From NCBI GenBank assembly GCA_030652115.1, contig JAUSBK010000013.1:124001-188000 (forward strand): a stretch of 64,000 nt of DNA, in the 5' to 3' direction. A program made the translations under genes and the position numbers. Below, piece by piece: positions 1 through 8,815 of this stretch (position 1 is the first letter of the stretch; each line of letters begins with the position of its first letter). The notes beneath the pieces are model-generated. The model searched no databases. It was not told the DNA's origin and was given only the letters and a program-made list of their open reading frames with translations. Origin of the DNA: Coriobacteriia bacterium (GTDB lineage Bacteria; Actinomycetota; Coriobacteriia; Anaerosomatales; Anaerosomataceae).

Positions 1-33
1 CGCGAGGCGGACCGGGGATTCTGGGCCGAGTAG
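1..33 (+). CDS. C-terminal end of an upstream gene (partial)
   Basis: Frame 1 is open from the window edge and reads ten residues, READRGFWAE, before a TAG at 31-33. Codon use matches the neighbouring genes. The following 55 bases hold no further ORF and lead to the strong Shine-Dalgarno sequence of the next gene. The family cannot be judged from ten residues. Confidence 0.35.
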   Translation, partial: READRGFWAE

Positions 34-100
34 GCACCGCGAGAGGCGTCTCCCGCCGCGCAGTTGTAGACTGCTCGTAACGTCACCCAAGGAGGACTGC

Positions 101-1099
101 ATGCCCGCGACCCCCGAACCGCTCGAGCGCCTCAGCTTCGACGCCGCCGTCCTCGTGAGCGAGCACCCGCCGGTGCTCCGCAATACCAACAAGCTGGTTG
201 TCTACACGAGCGCCTGCCCTGAGGGCAGCACGCCTGCCGGCACGATCGGCTACACCCGCTGGTCGGCCATGGCGCTCCCGGATCGCGTGCACCCGGCAGC
301 CGCTGCGGGCATCGCCGAAAGCCGGCCCACCATCTACGACTACGCGCCTGTGGACCCGAGCGCGCTCGAGTGGCACGTCAACTTCGCCGATCCGCTGCTC
401 TTCTACGCATATGGCTCCGGTCTGTTCGCGCAAGACGAGATGCAGTCGGCCGAGCACCCGGCGCTCGGATCGCTCGTTGAGTCCCTGCACGTGGGGACGC
501 ACCGCGCACTTGCCGAGGACGACAGCGGCCCGACACCCGTCCTCGTCACCGGTGTGGAGCGTCGGTGTCACGTGGCGACCGACCGCAACGAGGCCGAGGG
601 ACGCCCGCGGGGCCTCTACGGCAACGAGTTCTCGGCGGCATCGCAGGAGACGGTGCGCCGCGCCACCACGCGCCTCGACCCGCCCACCATCTCGAACCTC
701 ATCGCGCTTGCGGCGCCCTCGTACGGCATGGGCATGTACACGCGCGAGATGATCGCGCACATCCTTGTGACGGCCTATACGGGCTTTGCGGCTGCAGTCG
801 CCGAGTCGGCGAGCATCTGCACCGGGGCGCCGGTCGTCGTGCACACCGGCTACTGGGGCTGCGGCGTCTTCGGCGGCGACCGCGTTGTGATGTCGCTTCT
901 GCAGGTGCTCGCGGCGGGGATGGCCGGCATCGACCGCCTGGTGTTCCACACCGTGAGTGCCGAAGGGGCCGAGCCGTTTGAGGAGGCGCTTGGCATCGTG
1001 CGCAACGAGCTTGCGCCCGGCGGCAGCATGACCCCTCAAGAACTCATCAGCCGCGTTGTGACGCGCGGCTTCATGTGGGGCATGAACGACACACGATGA
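101..1099 (+). CDS. PARG-like (poly(ADP-ribose) glycohydrolase fold) protein
   Basis: The protein has 332 residues, with a clear Shine-Dalgarno AAGGAGG at 89-95. Two blocks recall the catalytic half of eukaryote-type poly(ADP-ribose) glycohydrolase. Residues 92-120 contain FADPLLFYAYGSGLFAQDE, where PARGs carry the GGG...QEE signature. Residues 248-260 read HTGYWGCGVFGGD, close to the PARG segment TGNWGCGAFGGD, followed by LLQVLAA and a beta strand. PARGs release ADP-ribose from ADP-ribosylated proteins. Here the glycine-rich loop is YGS and the catalytic pair is D112-E113 instead of E-E. The last Glu, the general acid/base in the family, is kept. Activity is therefore plausible but unproven. 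There is no signal peptide, so it should be cytoplasmic. It stands alone, with no clear operon partner. Confidence 0.6.
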   Translation: MPATPEPLERLSFDAAVLVSEHPPVLRNTNKLVVYTSACPEGSTPAGTIGYTRWSAMALPDRVHPAAAAGIAESRPTIYDYAPVDPSALEWHVNFADPLLFYAYGSGLFAQDEMQSAEHPALGSLVESLHVGTHRALAEDDSGPTPVLVTGVERRCHVATDRNEAEGRPRGLYGNEFSAASQETVRRATTRLDPPTISNLIALAAPSYGMGMYTREMIAHILVTAYTGFAAAVAESASICTGAPVVVHTGYWGCGVFGGDRVVMSLLQVLAAGMAGIDRLVFHTVSAEGAEPFEEALGIVRNELAPGGSMTPQELISRVVTRGFMWGMNDTR

Positions 1100-1219
1100 G
1101 CGCACGGTGCGCACCCACCCCGCAACGGTAACGGCCGCGGCCGCCCGAGCGTTTACGTGCAATCGGGGCTGTTGTTTGCAGCACCAGGGGCATGCGTTTG
1201 CGGCATAGGGAGGGGCACA

Positions 1220-3451
1220 ATGGGGAGACGTTCGATTCGCTTTGTCGTTCTCGTCACCGTGGCGGCGCTCGTGGCTTCGATGGCCGCACCCGCCTTCGGC
1301 GTGGTCGCCAGAGGCGGTGATGAAGGCGCCGTCAAACAGCGCGGAAGCGACAAGAAGGCGCATCCGCTCGGCGACAAGAAGGCCGCCCTCAGGGCAAACG
1401 CGCTCAAGGATAAAGCCTCCGGCATGGCCACCGGCGACGTCTACGAGGTAGCGCCCGGGCAGTTCGCGGAACTTACGCTCGAGGACACGGGCATGGTCTG
1501 GACGGTCCCCGGCGAGTTCTCCGATCTGTCGCACAACAGCATCCTCGAGCCCGACCGCACCGTGGACAACTCCACGATCTGGACCGAGGACTTCGGCACG
1601 GAGTACTACAACACGATGCTGTACGCGCGTGGCACCGACGTGAACTCGGTGGCCGAGTACTTCCTTGAGCAGTCGAGCGGGCGCTACACCATCGACGGCG
1701 AGTGCGAGGACTGGGTCGCCGTACCGGGTGACCACACCGTCTACGACGACGGCGACGGCACGCCGGATACCTCGGAGAACGTGTGGCTGTTCCTCGACGA
1801 CTCGCTCGACGGCTGGTACGCGAAGCAGATCGCTTCCGGGATGTCTTCCGCCGAGGTCGACGCCTACCTCGCGCGGTACGACACGTACGACCGGTACGAC
1901 TGGGACGGCGATGGCGTCTTTGCCGAGTCTGACGGCTACATCGACCACTTCCAGTCGCTCCATGCCGGTGAAGGCGAAGAGGCCGGCGGTGGCGTGCTCG
2001 GCGACGAGGCCATCTGGAGCCACAGCTGGTACGCGTACTACGGCCTCATCGGTAAGGTCGGACCGTCTCCGGAGTACCTTCTCGGCGGCGTGCAGATCGG
2101 CAGCAGCAGCTACTGGGTCGGCGACTACACGATCCAGCCGGAGAACGGTGGCGTGGGCGTGTTCGCGCACGAGTACACGCACGACCTCGGCCTACCCGAT
2201 CTCTACGACACCGCGGGCGGCGACAACGCCACGAGCTTCTGGACGCTGATGGACAGCGGCTCGTGGCTCTCGCAGGTCGACTACGACCTCGGCTCGGCGC
2301 CGGATCACCTCGGCGCGTGGGAGAAGCTGCAGCTCGGATGGCTGAACTACGCCACGGCCGTGCCGGGGGCGACCGGAACCGTCGTCATCGGCCCTGCGGA
2401 GTACAACTCCTCGCAGGCCCAGGCGCTGCGCGTGGACCTGCCCGACAAGAATGTGGAGTGGGACATCGCCGCGCCGTACGCGGGGACGTACTTCTACTAC
2501 AGCGACAAGGGCGATAACCTGCGCAACGAGATGACGAAGGCCCTCACGCTGGAGGCCGGCGCGAGCCTGGACGCGATGGTCAACTACGGCATCGAGGAAG
2601 GCTACGATTACGCGGCGCTAAGGGTCTCGACCGACGGCGGGAGCACATGGGATACGGTGCCCACGAGCCTCTCGAACTCCTCGGTGGAGCCCAACGGCAT
2701 CGACGGCTTCTCGGGTGGCTGGGTGCCGATGACAGCCGACCTGTCGGCGTACGTGGGAGATGTGGTTCTCGGCTTCCAGTACGTCACCGACGGCGGTGTG
2801 GCCGAGGTCGGGTTCATGGCCGATGACATCGCGATCACCGGACAGGCGTTCGACGGCGCCGAGGTTGCTGCGGGATGGGCCTTCGAGGGCTTCAAAGTCT
2901 CGACCGGTCACGAGGGCGGCATGTATGAGAACTACTACCTGGCCGAGTACCGGCAGTATTGGGGCTACGACGTAGCGCTGCTCAAGGCCTATAACTGGGG
3001 CTTCCTCAAGGGCAAGGACGCGAAGGTCAACTGGGCCGAGCGCTTCCCGTACCAGGACGGCCTGCTCGTCTGGTACTGCGACTCATCGCAGCCGGACAAC
3101 AACACAAGCGTGCACCCGGGGTACGGTTTCGCGCTGCCGGTGGACGCGCACGCCAAAGCGCTGCGCATCGGCAAGACCAAGACGCTGTGGCGCAACCGCA
3201 TCCAGACCTACGACTCCACCTTCGGCCTGGAGGCAACGGACTCGCTGCCGCTTCACTACAACGGCAAGTTGTATCCGGTCCCGAGTCTGCCCGGGGTGGC
3301 CACGTTCAACGACGCGCTGTTGTACTGGGACGCCACCAACCCGACCGGTAGCGTGATCACCCCGGTCACGGGCACCACGGTGACCGTACTCCGCACCAGC
3401 GCTGCTCCCGATGGCGGCAAGTACATGACGGTCCGCGTGACCGCTCCGTAA
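1220..3451 (+). CDS. Secreted M6-family (immune inhibitor A-like) zinc metalloprotease
   Basis: The chosen ATG at 1220 follows the purine-rich AGGGAGGGG at 1207-1215 and begins a textbook signal peptide (MGRRSIRFVVLVTVAALVASMAAPAFG), giving 743 residues. An in-frame ATG at 1157 would bury it. The zinc site HEYTHDLGLPD (H317, E318, H321) is the HExxHxxGxxxxD pattern of M6 peptidases. It is followed by Tyr- and Asp-rich segments and a jelly-roll-like C-terminal region, as in immune inhibitor A. The protein should be exported, clip extracellular proteins and perhaps process itself near the N-terminus. There is no LPXTG or other wall anchor and no C-terminal membrane segment, so release into the medium is expected. 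A strong hairpin terminator follows. Confidence 0.85.
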   Translation: MGRRSIRFVVLVTVAALVASMAAPAFGVVARGGDEGAVKQRGSDKKAHPLGDKKAALRANALKDKASGMATGDVYEVAPGQFAELTLEDTGMVWTVPGEFSDLSHNSILEPDRTVDNSTIWTEDFGTEYYNTMLYARGTDVNSVAEYFLEQSSGRYTIDGECEDWVAVPGDHTVYDDGDGTPDTSENVWLFLDDSLDGWYAKQIASGMSSAEVDAYLARYDTYDRYDWDGDGVFAESDGYIDHFQSLHAGEGEEAGGGVLGDEAIWSHSWYAYYGLIGKVGPSPEYLLGGVQIGSSSYWVGDYTIQPENGGVGVFAHEYTHDLGLPDLYDTAGGDNATSFWTLMDSGSWLSQVDYDLGSAPDHLGAWEKLQLGWLNYATAVPGATGTVVIGPAEYNSSQAQALRVDLPDKNVEWDIAAPYAGTYFYYSDKGDNLRNEMTKALTLEAGASLDAMVNYGIEEGYDYAALRVSTDGGSTWDTVPTSLSNSSVEPNGIDGFSGGWVPMTADLSAYVGDVVLGFQYVTDGGVAEVGFMADDIAITGQAFDGAEVAAGWAFEGFKVSTGHEGGMYENYYLAEYRQYWGYDVALLKAYNWGFLKGKDAKVNWAERFPYQDGLLVWYCDSSQPDNNTSVHPGYGFALPVDAHAKALRIGKTKTLWRNRIQTYDSTFGLEATDSLPLHYNGKLYPVPSLPGVATFNDALLYWDATNPTGSVITPVTGTTVTVLRTSAAPDGGKYMTVRVTAP

Positions 3452-3485
3452 CTGCCGTAGGTCGGACGCACATCGCTCGCACGAA

Positions 3486-3513
3486 GGGGCCCCCGGAGCG
3501 ATCCGGGGGCCCT
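3486..3513 (+). terminator. Intrinsic terminator-like hairpin after the M6 protease
   Basis: A perfect 10-bp stem (3487-3496 with 3503-3512), closed inside by one A-T pair, surrounds a GCGA tetraloop, a GNRA-type loop. The T-run after it is poor (TCGGCGTT), as is common in high-GC genomes. It lies 35 bases after the stop codon. Confidence 0.7.
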
Positions 3514-3612
3514 CGGCGTTGCAGGCTCGCATGTTGCAGGGAACCGTCTCGGGGCCCGCTGATGATGGTAGAATCAAAGCAGGTGCGCACTTACGAAGAC
3601 GGAAGAGACAAG

Positions 3613-5694
3613 ATGCCCAAGCGCAACCGCATTGCCGCCCTGATTTTGGTGGCTGTGCTGGTACTCATCGCGGTTATCGCGTTCGTGAGCCTTCGTTCCA
3701 CCGAGGGGCCCCGCGAGACCGTCACGCTACCTCCAGCCGATGCCGCGCCCGTCGTATTCGATCATCTCACCGAAGAGGGCACCTGCTCGATCTGCCACGC
3801 GCCCACGCGCGAGCATGCCAACATGGAGTTCAATCGGTGCGAAGACTGCCACGCGTATCCCACCTGGGACGCCGAGCACCCGGCTGACCCTGCGTGCGAC
3901 AAGTGCCACACAGTGACCATTCCGGTGGGCCACATCGCGGTGACCGCCAGCTGTGTCACCTGCCACCCCAACACCGGCGAGTCCTGGGTGTTCGTGCACA
4001 CGGGCATGGAGACCAACTGCCTCGAGTGCCACACCGCGCCGGCCGACCACTGGGGTGACGACTGCGCGCGGTGCCACGAGCCATCGGTGCCATGGGCTGA
4101 GACGCAGTTCCCGCACTCTTCCACGATGAACTGCCTCGAGTGCCACGATCGCCCGCACCAGGACTACCCCGGCGTGTCGTGCGTCCAGTGCCACAGCGGC
4201 GTGGGTGTCACCTGGCTGTTCACGCATGGGATCTTCTCGAGCTGCGTCTCGTGCCACGAGGCGGACCGACCTGCCGCTCACTCGGCAGGCGATTGTGTGA
4301 TCTGCCACAGGCCGCCTTCCTGGACGCCGGCGAAGCACCCGGATGCCTCGAGCAACTGCATCGCCTGCCACATGCCGCCGCACCGCACCGACTACCCGGT
4401 GGGTTGCACGTCCTGCCATCCGTACGTCGGCGTGGTCTGGAAGCCTGCGGTCCACGTGCAGCCGATGAGCTGCGTGCTGTGCCACGCGTCGCCGGCTGAC
4501 AGCGCCTATACGAACCACCCCGACGCAAACTGCGAGTCGTGCCACAACATCCCGCCGAGTACCTGGGCGGACGCTTCGCATCCCACCGCCGCAGTCGACT
4601 GCCTCGGCTGTCACGTGGCACCTGCCGGGCACCCGGCGCTCGCCTGCACCAACTGCCACTCGGTACCGCCCGCGACCTGGCAGGACGCCCTGCACCCGAG
4701 CTCGGGTTCCGTCTGCACCGACTGCCACAGCTCGCCCGTCGACACGGCGTACACGGCGCATCCCGACGCGGACTGCGGCAGCTGCCACGCGATTCCACCT
4801 GCGGCCTGGACCGCAGGGACGCACCCGGCCGCCGACTCCACCTGCCTCACCTGCCACATGCCGCCGCACCGCATCGACTATCCGGTCGCATGCGCCGAGT
4901 GCCACCCGCAGGTGGGCGTGGCATGGCTGCCGCTGCTCCACACAACGTATGCCGACTGCACAGCGTGCCACACGGAGCCTGCCGAAACCGCGACCACCGA
5001 CCATCCGGAGCTGGACTGCGGCAGCTGCCATACCATCCCGCCTGCGGTCTGGCAGGACGGGACGCACCCGGCCGCGGCGGCGACCTGCACCGACTGCCAC
5101 ACGGCGCCGGGCAACACCGCGACCACGGACCATCCGGACCTGAACTGCGGCAGCTGCCATGCGATCCCGCCTGCGGTCTGGCAGGACGGGATGCACCCCG
5201 ACGCTGCGAGCACCTGCCTCGACTGCCATATGCCGCCTGCTACCGGCCACACCGCGCTGACGGACTGCGCGTCGTGCCATCCACAGGTGGGCGTGGCGTG
5301 GCTGCCCGCGCTGCATCCAGCCGCGACGGCGACCTGCACCGATTGCCACACGGCGCCGGGCAACACCGCGACCACCGACCATCCGGACCTGAACTGCGGC
5401 ACCTGCCATGCGATCCCACCTGCGGCCTGGACCGCAGGGACGCACCCGGCCGCGACAGCGACCTGCGCCGACTGCCACACGGAGCCTGCGGAAACCGCGA
5501 CCACCGACCATCCGAATGCCGACTGCGGCACCTGTCATGTGATCCCGCCGGGCATCTGGACCGATGCCACGCACCCGACGAACACCAACTGCGTGCTGTG
5601 CCACACGCCACCAGCCACCGGCCACACCAAGCGGACGGACTGCGCGAGCTGCCACGATCCGTCGCGGCCCTGGACGGAACCGAACACCCCGTAG
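3613..5694 (+). CDS. Multiheme c-type cytochrome with 32 CXXCH motifs
   Basis: The ATG at 3613 was chosen because it begins MPKRNR followed by a hydrophobic segment (about residues 6-28), a signal anchor. This gives 693 residues. I count 32 CXXCH haem-binding motifs, one per about 21 residues, with no globular domain between them. Many His residues (DHP, THP, AEHP, MPPH) can serve as distal haem ligands. The segments CHPQVGVAWLP and CHAIPPAxW recur, so it has grown by internal duplication. The protein should sit outside the membrane, tethered by its N-terminus, and conduct electrons across the cell envelope or to extracellular acceptors. Haem attachment needs a cytochrome c maturation system; a CcmC-like protein lies at 59050-59688. 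No second cytochrome or porin is adjacent. Confidence 0.92.
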   Translation: MPKRNRIAALILVAVLVLIAVIAFVSLRSTEGPRETVTLPPADAAPVVFDHLTEEGTCSICHAPTREHANMEFNRCEDCHAYPTWDAEHPADPACDKCHTVTIPVGHIAVTASCVTCHPNTGESWVFVHTGMETNCLECHTAPADHWGDDCARCHEPSVPWAETQFPHSSTMNCLECHDRPHQDYPGVSCVQCHSGVGVTWLFTHGIFSSCVSCHEADRPAAHSAGDCVICHRPPSWTPAKHPDASSNCIACHMPPHRTDYPVGCTSCHPYVGVVWKPAVHVQPMSCVLCHASPADSAYTNHPDANCESCHNIPPSTWADASHPTAAVDCLGCHVAPAGHPALACTNCHSVPPATWQDALHPSSGSVCTDCHSSPVDTAYTAHPDADCGSCHAIPPAAWTAGTHPAADSTCLTCHMPPHRIDYPVACAECHPQVGVAWLPLLHTTYADCTACHTEPAETATTDHPELDCGSCHTIPPAVWQDGTHPAAAATCTDCHTAPGNTATTDHPDLNCGSCHAIPPAVWQDGMHPDAASTCLDCHMPPATGHTALTDCASCHPQVGVAWLPALHPAATATCTDCHTAPGNTATTDHPDLNCGTCHAIPPAAWTAGTHPAATATCADCHTEPAETATTDHPNADCGTCHVIPPGIWTDATHPTNTNCVLCHTPPATGHTKRTDCASCHDPSRPWTEPNTP
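4960..5560 (+). repeat. Tandem near-identical coding repeats inside the cytochrome gene
   Basis: DNA of the unit reading roughly TDHPxLxCGSCHAIPPAVWQDG recurs near 4993-5062, 5113-5190, 5373-5440 and, more diverged, 5500-5570. Long stretches are almost identical at the nucleotide level. This is recent duplication within the coding frame and adds one or two haems per unit. It is not a CRISPR array: the units are contiguous, in frame and translated. Confidence 0.75.
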
Positions 5695-5721
5695 CGTTCC
5701 CGCCGAAGCTGCAGGAGGCGC

Positions 5722-6306
5722 ATGGCCGGGTTGCTCATCGTGTTGGCGCTGTTCGCGGGGGCGTGCGCGTTCGTGGTGGGTCATGCATTCACCGTCTCGC
5801 GCGACTCGTTCTTGCGCACGGCGCCCGGCGGCATGGTGCTCGCAGGCTGCGTGATCGTCGTGCTCCTCGCCCTGTCACTACCCGATGTCGTCTGGCCGCC
5901 GGACTCGGGCGCGTGGCCGACAGGCCTTGGCCCCGATCTCTATCGCATCGCGTGCGTGGCGGTCGCGGTGGCTGGCCTGCTCGTAGGTATGCGCGTGTGG
6001 CGCATGCGTCTCTTCTCGCCGAACGCCGGGCTCTTCAGCCTCGACGAGTCGCCCGTGAGCCGCGCCGAGAGCGAGCTCCCACTCGCGGGCTCGCTCGCCG
6101 GTGCGCTCGACGTGCTCGCGCGCGAGAAGGTGGCGCAGCGCGACGTGGCCCGAATGGCCGCCGTGATTCGCCGCGTAGGCGCGCGCTACTTCCATCAGCT
6201 GCCCGAAAAGCCGAGCGAGGTCTACGCACTCGTGGCGCGGCAGCTGCCGCCGGCGGTGGCCGCCGACGTGACCGGGCTGCTGCTCGAAGGCGCCGGACGC
6301 AAGTAG
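5722..6306 (+). CDS. Three-TM membrane protein of unknown function
   Basis: The protein has 194 residues, with Shine-Dalgarno AGGAGG at 5713-5718. It starts 27 bases after the cytochrome stop with no terminator between, so co-transcription is likely. Hydrophobic segments lie at about residues 3-20, 39-55 and 76-92. A soluble C-terminal half follows (about 95-194), rich in Arg and Ala and predicted to be helical, with an ELPLAGSLAGALDVLAREKVAQRD segment. No family was recognised. Its place suggests a membrane partner or anchor for the multiheme cytochrome, which is inference only. Confidence 0.7.
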   Translation: MAGLLIVLALFAGACAFVVGHAFTVSRDSFLRTAPGGMVLAGCVIVVLLALSLPDVVWPPDSGAWPTGLGPDLYRIACVAVAVAGLLVGMRVWRMRLFSPNAGLFSLDESPVSRAESELPLAGSLAGALDVLAREKVAQRDVARMAAVIRRVGARYFHQLPEKPSEVYALVARQLPPAVAADVTGLLLEGAGRK

Positions 6307-6360
6307 GGGAACACGGCATCGTAGCTGTCCGCGTTACACTCTGCCGAGGGGGTAGATCGC

Positions 6361-7473
6361 ATGTCGCTCTTCGCGATGTTCGGCAGGAAAGACCCGTCGG
6401 CGTGGCTTCTCGAGGCGGAGGAGCCGCAGGCGCGCTGGATCGCGCTCGCACACCTGCCGATCGACCGTCTCACCGATGCCGAGCGCATCGTCTCACTCGA
6501 AGCGACCCACGCTGACGTGCTCTCCCATCCCGGCACGCAGCAGCTCCTCGATCGGCTCCCTGCCAGTTGGGAGGATCCTGCCGAGGCGAGCGGCCACAAC
6601 AAGCCGGAGCTCGCCACAAACGTGCTCGACCTGCTCGCCACGTTCGGCGTGACTGCCGACGACGATGCACGCATCGCGCCGCTCCTGGACGCGATGCTCT
6701 CGCACGCCGATGCCGACGGCCGCTTCCTCGCATACGCCGCCCAGCGCAGCGGCCCCCCGGTGTGGGGGTGCCTCGGCTGCGACACGCACGCCATCGCGGA
6801 CGTTGCCGGGCGCTTCGGGCGTGCGCACGACCCGCGGGTGCGTTGCGCGCTCGCCGCGGCCGAAGCCGACCTCATCGACACCGAGCTTGGGCGCGCTTGG
6901 GGGTGTCGGCCCGACCCGGCCACCGGCTTCCGCGGTCCGGGGCGTGTTGGCGATCCGTGCCCACAGACCACGCTCGAGGCGCTCCGCGCGCTCTCGTGGC
7001 TGCCGCCGGAGGAGCGTCCGCCGTGGCTCGCCGAGGTTGCACACACCTCGCTCGAGATCTGGCGCCAGCGCGGCACGCGAAAGCCGTACATGATGGGCCA
7101 CGGCAGGCAGTTCAAGATGGTGAAGTGGCCGGCGACTTGGTACGGCGCGTACGAGCTGGTGGACACGCTTGGGCGCATCCCGGAGGCGTGGCAGCACACC
7201 CCGGAGGACCGTCGCTCGCTAGCCGAGATCGCCGCGTGCCTGCTCGCGTACAACGTGTCTGCCGACGGTCGGGTCACGCCGCAGAGCGCGTTCAAGGGCT
7301 GGGAGTGGCTGAGCTTCGGGCAGAAGAAGCAGCCTTCGGCCCTCGCCACCGCGATCGTGTGGGCGTCGCTGGCGGCAGTGAGCCAGCTCGCCGAGGAGAT
7401 GGCCGTGGTGAACGTGATGAGCCTCGGCAGCAGCAAGGGCGGCACCGGAAGCCCGATGCCGCCCCGGGTGTAG
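6361..7473 (+). CDS. Hypothetical protein with helical-repeat (terpene-cyclase-like toroid) character
   Basis: The protein has 370 residues; the ATG is preceded by GAGGGGG. Aromatic and Gly motifs recur: PPVWGCLGCDTHAIADVAGRFG, TGFRGPGRVGDPCPQTTLEALRALSWLP, KPYMMGHGRQFKMVKWPATWYGAYELVDTLGRIPEAW. Alternating helices with WYG and DxLGR motifs resemble alpha/alpha toroid repeat proteins of the prenyltransferase/squalene-cyclase superfamily, but no catalytic DxDD is visible. There is no signal peptide or membrane span. A single cysteine pair, CLGC, lies near residue 138. Its upstream region carries the GCGTTACACTC / TGCCGAGGGGG leader also seen at 16979 and 20318. Confidence 0.6.
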   Translation: MSLFAMFGRKDPSAWLLEAEEPQARWIALAHLPIDRLTDAERIVSLEATHADVLSHPGTQQLLDRLPASWEDPAEASGHNKPELATNVLDLLATFGVTADDDARIAPLLDAMLSHADADGRFLAYAAQRSGPPVWGCLGCDTHAIADVAGRFGRAHDPRVRCALAAAEADLIDTELGRAWGCRPDPATGFRGPGRVGDPCPQTTLEALRALSWLPPEERPPWLAEVAHTSLEIWRQRGTRKPYMMGHGRQFKMVKWPATWYGAYELVDTLGRIPEAWQHTPEDRRSLAEIAACLLAYNVSADGRVTPQSAFKGWEWLSFGQKKQPSALATAIVWASLAAVSQLAEEMAVVNVMSLGSSKGGTGSPMPPRV

Positions 7474-7501
7474 TCGGATCGTCAGCCCCTGCGCAGCGCC
7501 G

Positions 7502-8815
7502 CTACCCCGCGGCCTGCTTCTTCTTGCGCCCCACGCTGAGCTTCATCGTGAGGATGCGGTCGCTCGAGAACACGCGTGCGGCGGCGGTCACGAACACCGC
7601 GAACCACAGGAGCTGGTACGCGATCCCGAACCACACGAGCCCGTCGTTGCCGAGGAACAGGTTCGGCCCGGCGATGAACAGGTACGTGAACGGGATGGCC
7701 ATGATCGCGGTGCGCGCGGCGTCCGGCAGCGCCGAGAGGTCGAGGAACATCGTGAGGAAGTAGGGGATGAACATCATCACCATCATGGGCGTGAGCAGCG
7801 CCTGCACCGACTTCACGTTCTCGGCGAAGGCGCCGAGGATGATCGAGATCGACAGCGCCACGAGGATGCCGCCGAAGAGCGTGAGCCCGAGTAGCGCGTA
7901 GTCGGCCACGCTGAGCGTGAGACCCAGCTGCTGCATCGCCGCTTGGGATGCCGCCATCGCGCGGTCCGCAGCGCCCTCGCCCACGATGCCCTCGGTGATG
8001 CCGGCGGTGAACCGGCTGATGCCGAACATGTACGCCGCCCCCACCAGCAGCGCCACGAGCCCGGCGGCGAGCATCTTGGAGGTGACGATGCTCGTGCGGC
8101 TCACGGGATAGGAAAGCAGCGTCTCGAGCGTCTTGTTCTCCTTCTCGGTGGCCACAGCGGTGGCAATCATCTGCGAGGCGAAGATCACCGCCACGAACAG
8201 CACGATCGGGATGAACGTGGTCTGCTGGCTCACGAACGCCATCACCGCCGAGGCGGGTGTTGCCGCGTAGCGCTCGCCGATGATCACGTGCTCGGCGGGG
8301 ACGATCGGCTGCTGCAGCATCTGCGGCGACATGCCGGGCGCGGCTTCGGCACCGATCGCTGCGGCCACTGCCGAGTTGGCGACTCCGAGCGAGTTGGCGA
8401 GCGCGGTGACCTCGGTGTTGCCGATGAACGAGAAGTGCTTCACGCGCGTCCAGGTGATGAGGTCTTGCGGCTCGCCCGCGGTGAGGCCGTCGGAAAAGCC
8501 ACTCGGGATCTCAACGAGGATCGTCGTGCCCGCCTCGTCGAGCGCGGCGTTCACGGTCTCGCCGGAGACCTCGGCGTCGATCATCACGGGCTCGAGGCCC
8601 GACTGCTCGAGCGCGGTCACCAGCACGCCGGCATGCGGACCGCCGTCGTGGTCCACCACGGCCACTGGGACGGTGGTGGGCTGCTCGGCACCGACGTCGG
8701 CGACCACCTGCCCGATCGAGACGAAGATGCCGATGATGATGAGGAACGGCAGGAACATCTGCAGCGTCACGAGCTCGCGCAGCTCCTTCTTGAACAGCGT
8801 CATGAAGCGCCTCAT
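7502..8815 (-). CDS. ABC-2 type transporter permease (NatB-like)
   Basis: The protein has 437 residues. One membrane segment lies near residues 18-40. A large extracytoplasmic domain follows (about 45-200, with VPVAVVDHDGG typical of ABC-2 exporters), then five or six helices from about 205 to 415. The motif TAVATEKENKTLETLLSYPVSRTSIVTSKMLA is the conserved cytoplasmic loop of the NatB/YhaP class. Its start overlaps the ATPase stop (ATGA at 8815-8812), so the pair is translationally coupled. It should form an efflux pump for sodium, lipids or an antimicrobial; the substrate cannot be told from sequence. Confidence 0.88.
   Translation of the reverse strand: MRRFMTLFKKELRELVTLQMFLPFLIIIGIFVSIGQVVADVGAEQPTTVPVAVVDHDGGPHAGVLVTALEQSGLEPVMIDAEVSGETVNAALDEAGTTILVEIPSGFSDGLTAGEPQDLITWTRVKHFSFIGNTEVTALANSLGVANSAVAAAIGAEAAPGMSPQMLQQPIVPAEHVIIGERYAATPASAVMAFVSQQTTFIPIVLFVAVIFASQMIATAVATEKENKTLETLLSYPVSRTSIVTSKMLAAGLVALLVGAAYMFGISRFTAGITEGIVGEGAADRAMAASQAAMQQLGLTLSVADYALLGLTLFGGILVALSISIILGAFAENVKSVQALLTPMMVMMFIPYFLTMFLDLSALPDAARTAIMAIPFTYLFIAGPNLFLGNDGLVWFGIAYQLLWFAVFVTAAARVFSSDRILTMKLSVGRKKKQAAG

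Noticed and set aside
83-2182. 699-codon open frame on the minus strand, crossing the PARG-like and M6 protease genes
   Set aside because: It runs antisense to two convincing genes, is Arg/Val/Ala-rich with no domain, and spans an intergenic gap. It is an effect of high GC.
4960-5560. Regular repeats that could suggest a CRISPR array
   Set aside because: The repeats are contiguous, vary at third positions and keep a coding frame with CXXCH motifs. There are no unique spacers and no cas genes.
3727-5784. 685-codon minus-strand frame over the cytochrome gene
   Set aside because: It is the mirror of the CXXCH repeats and shows only Arg- and Gly-rich low complexity.
4539-6515. 658-codon + frame over the cytochrome end
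   Set aside because: Out-of-frame shadow with Arg/His/Pro composition. It crosses three separate real genes.
6222-7445. 407-codon minus-strand frame opposite the gene at 6361
   Set aside because: Ser/Arg-rich, no start signal, and antisense to a frame with sensible composition and a Shine-Dalgarno.
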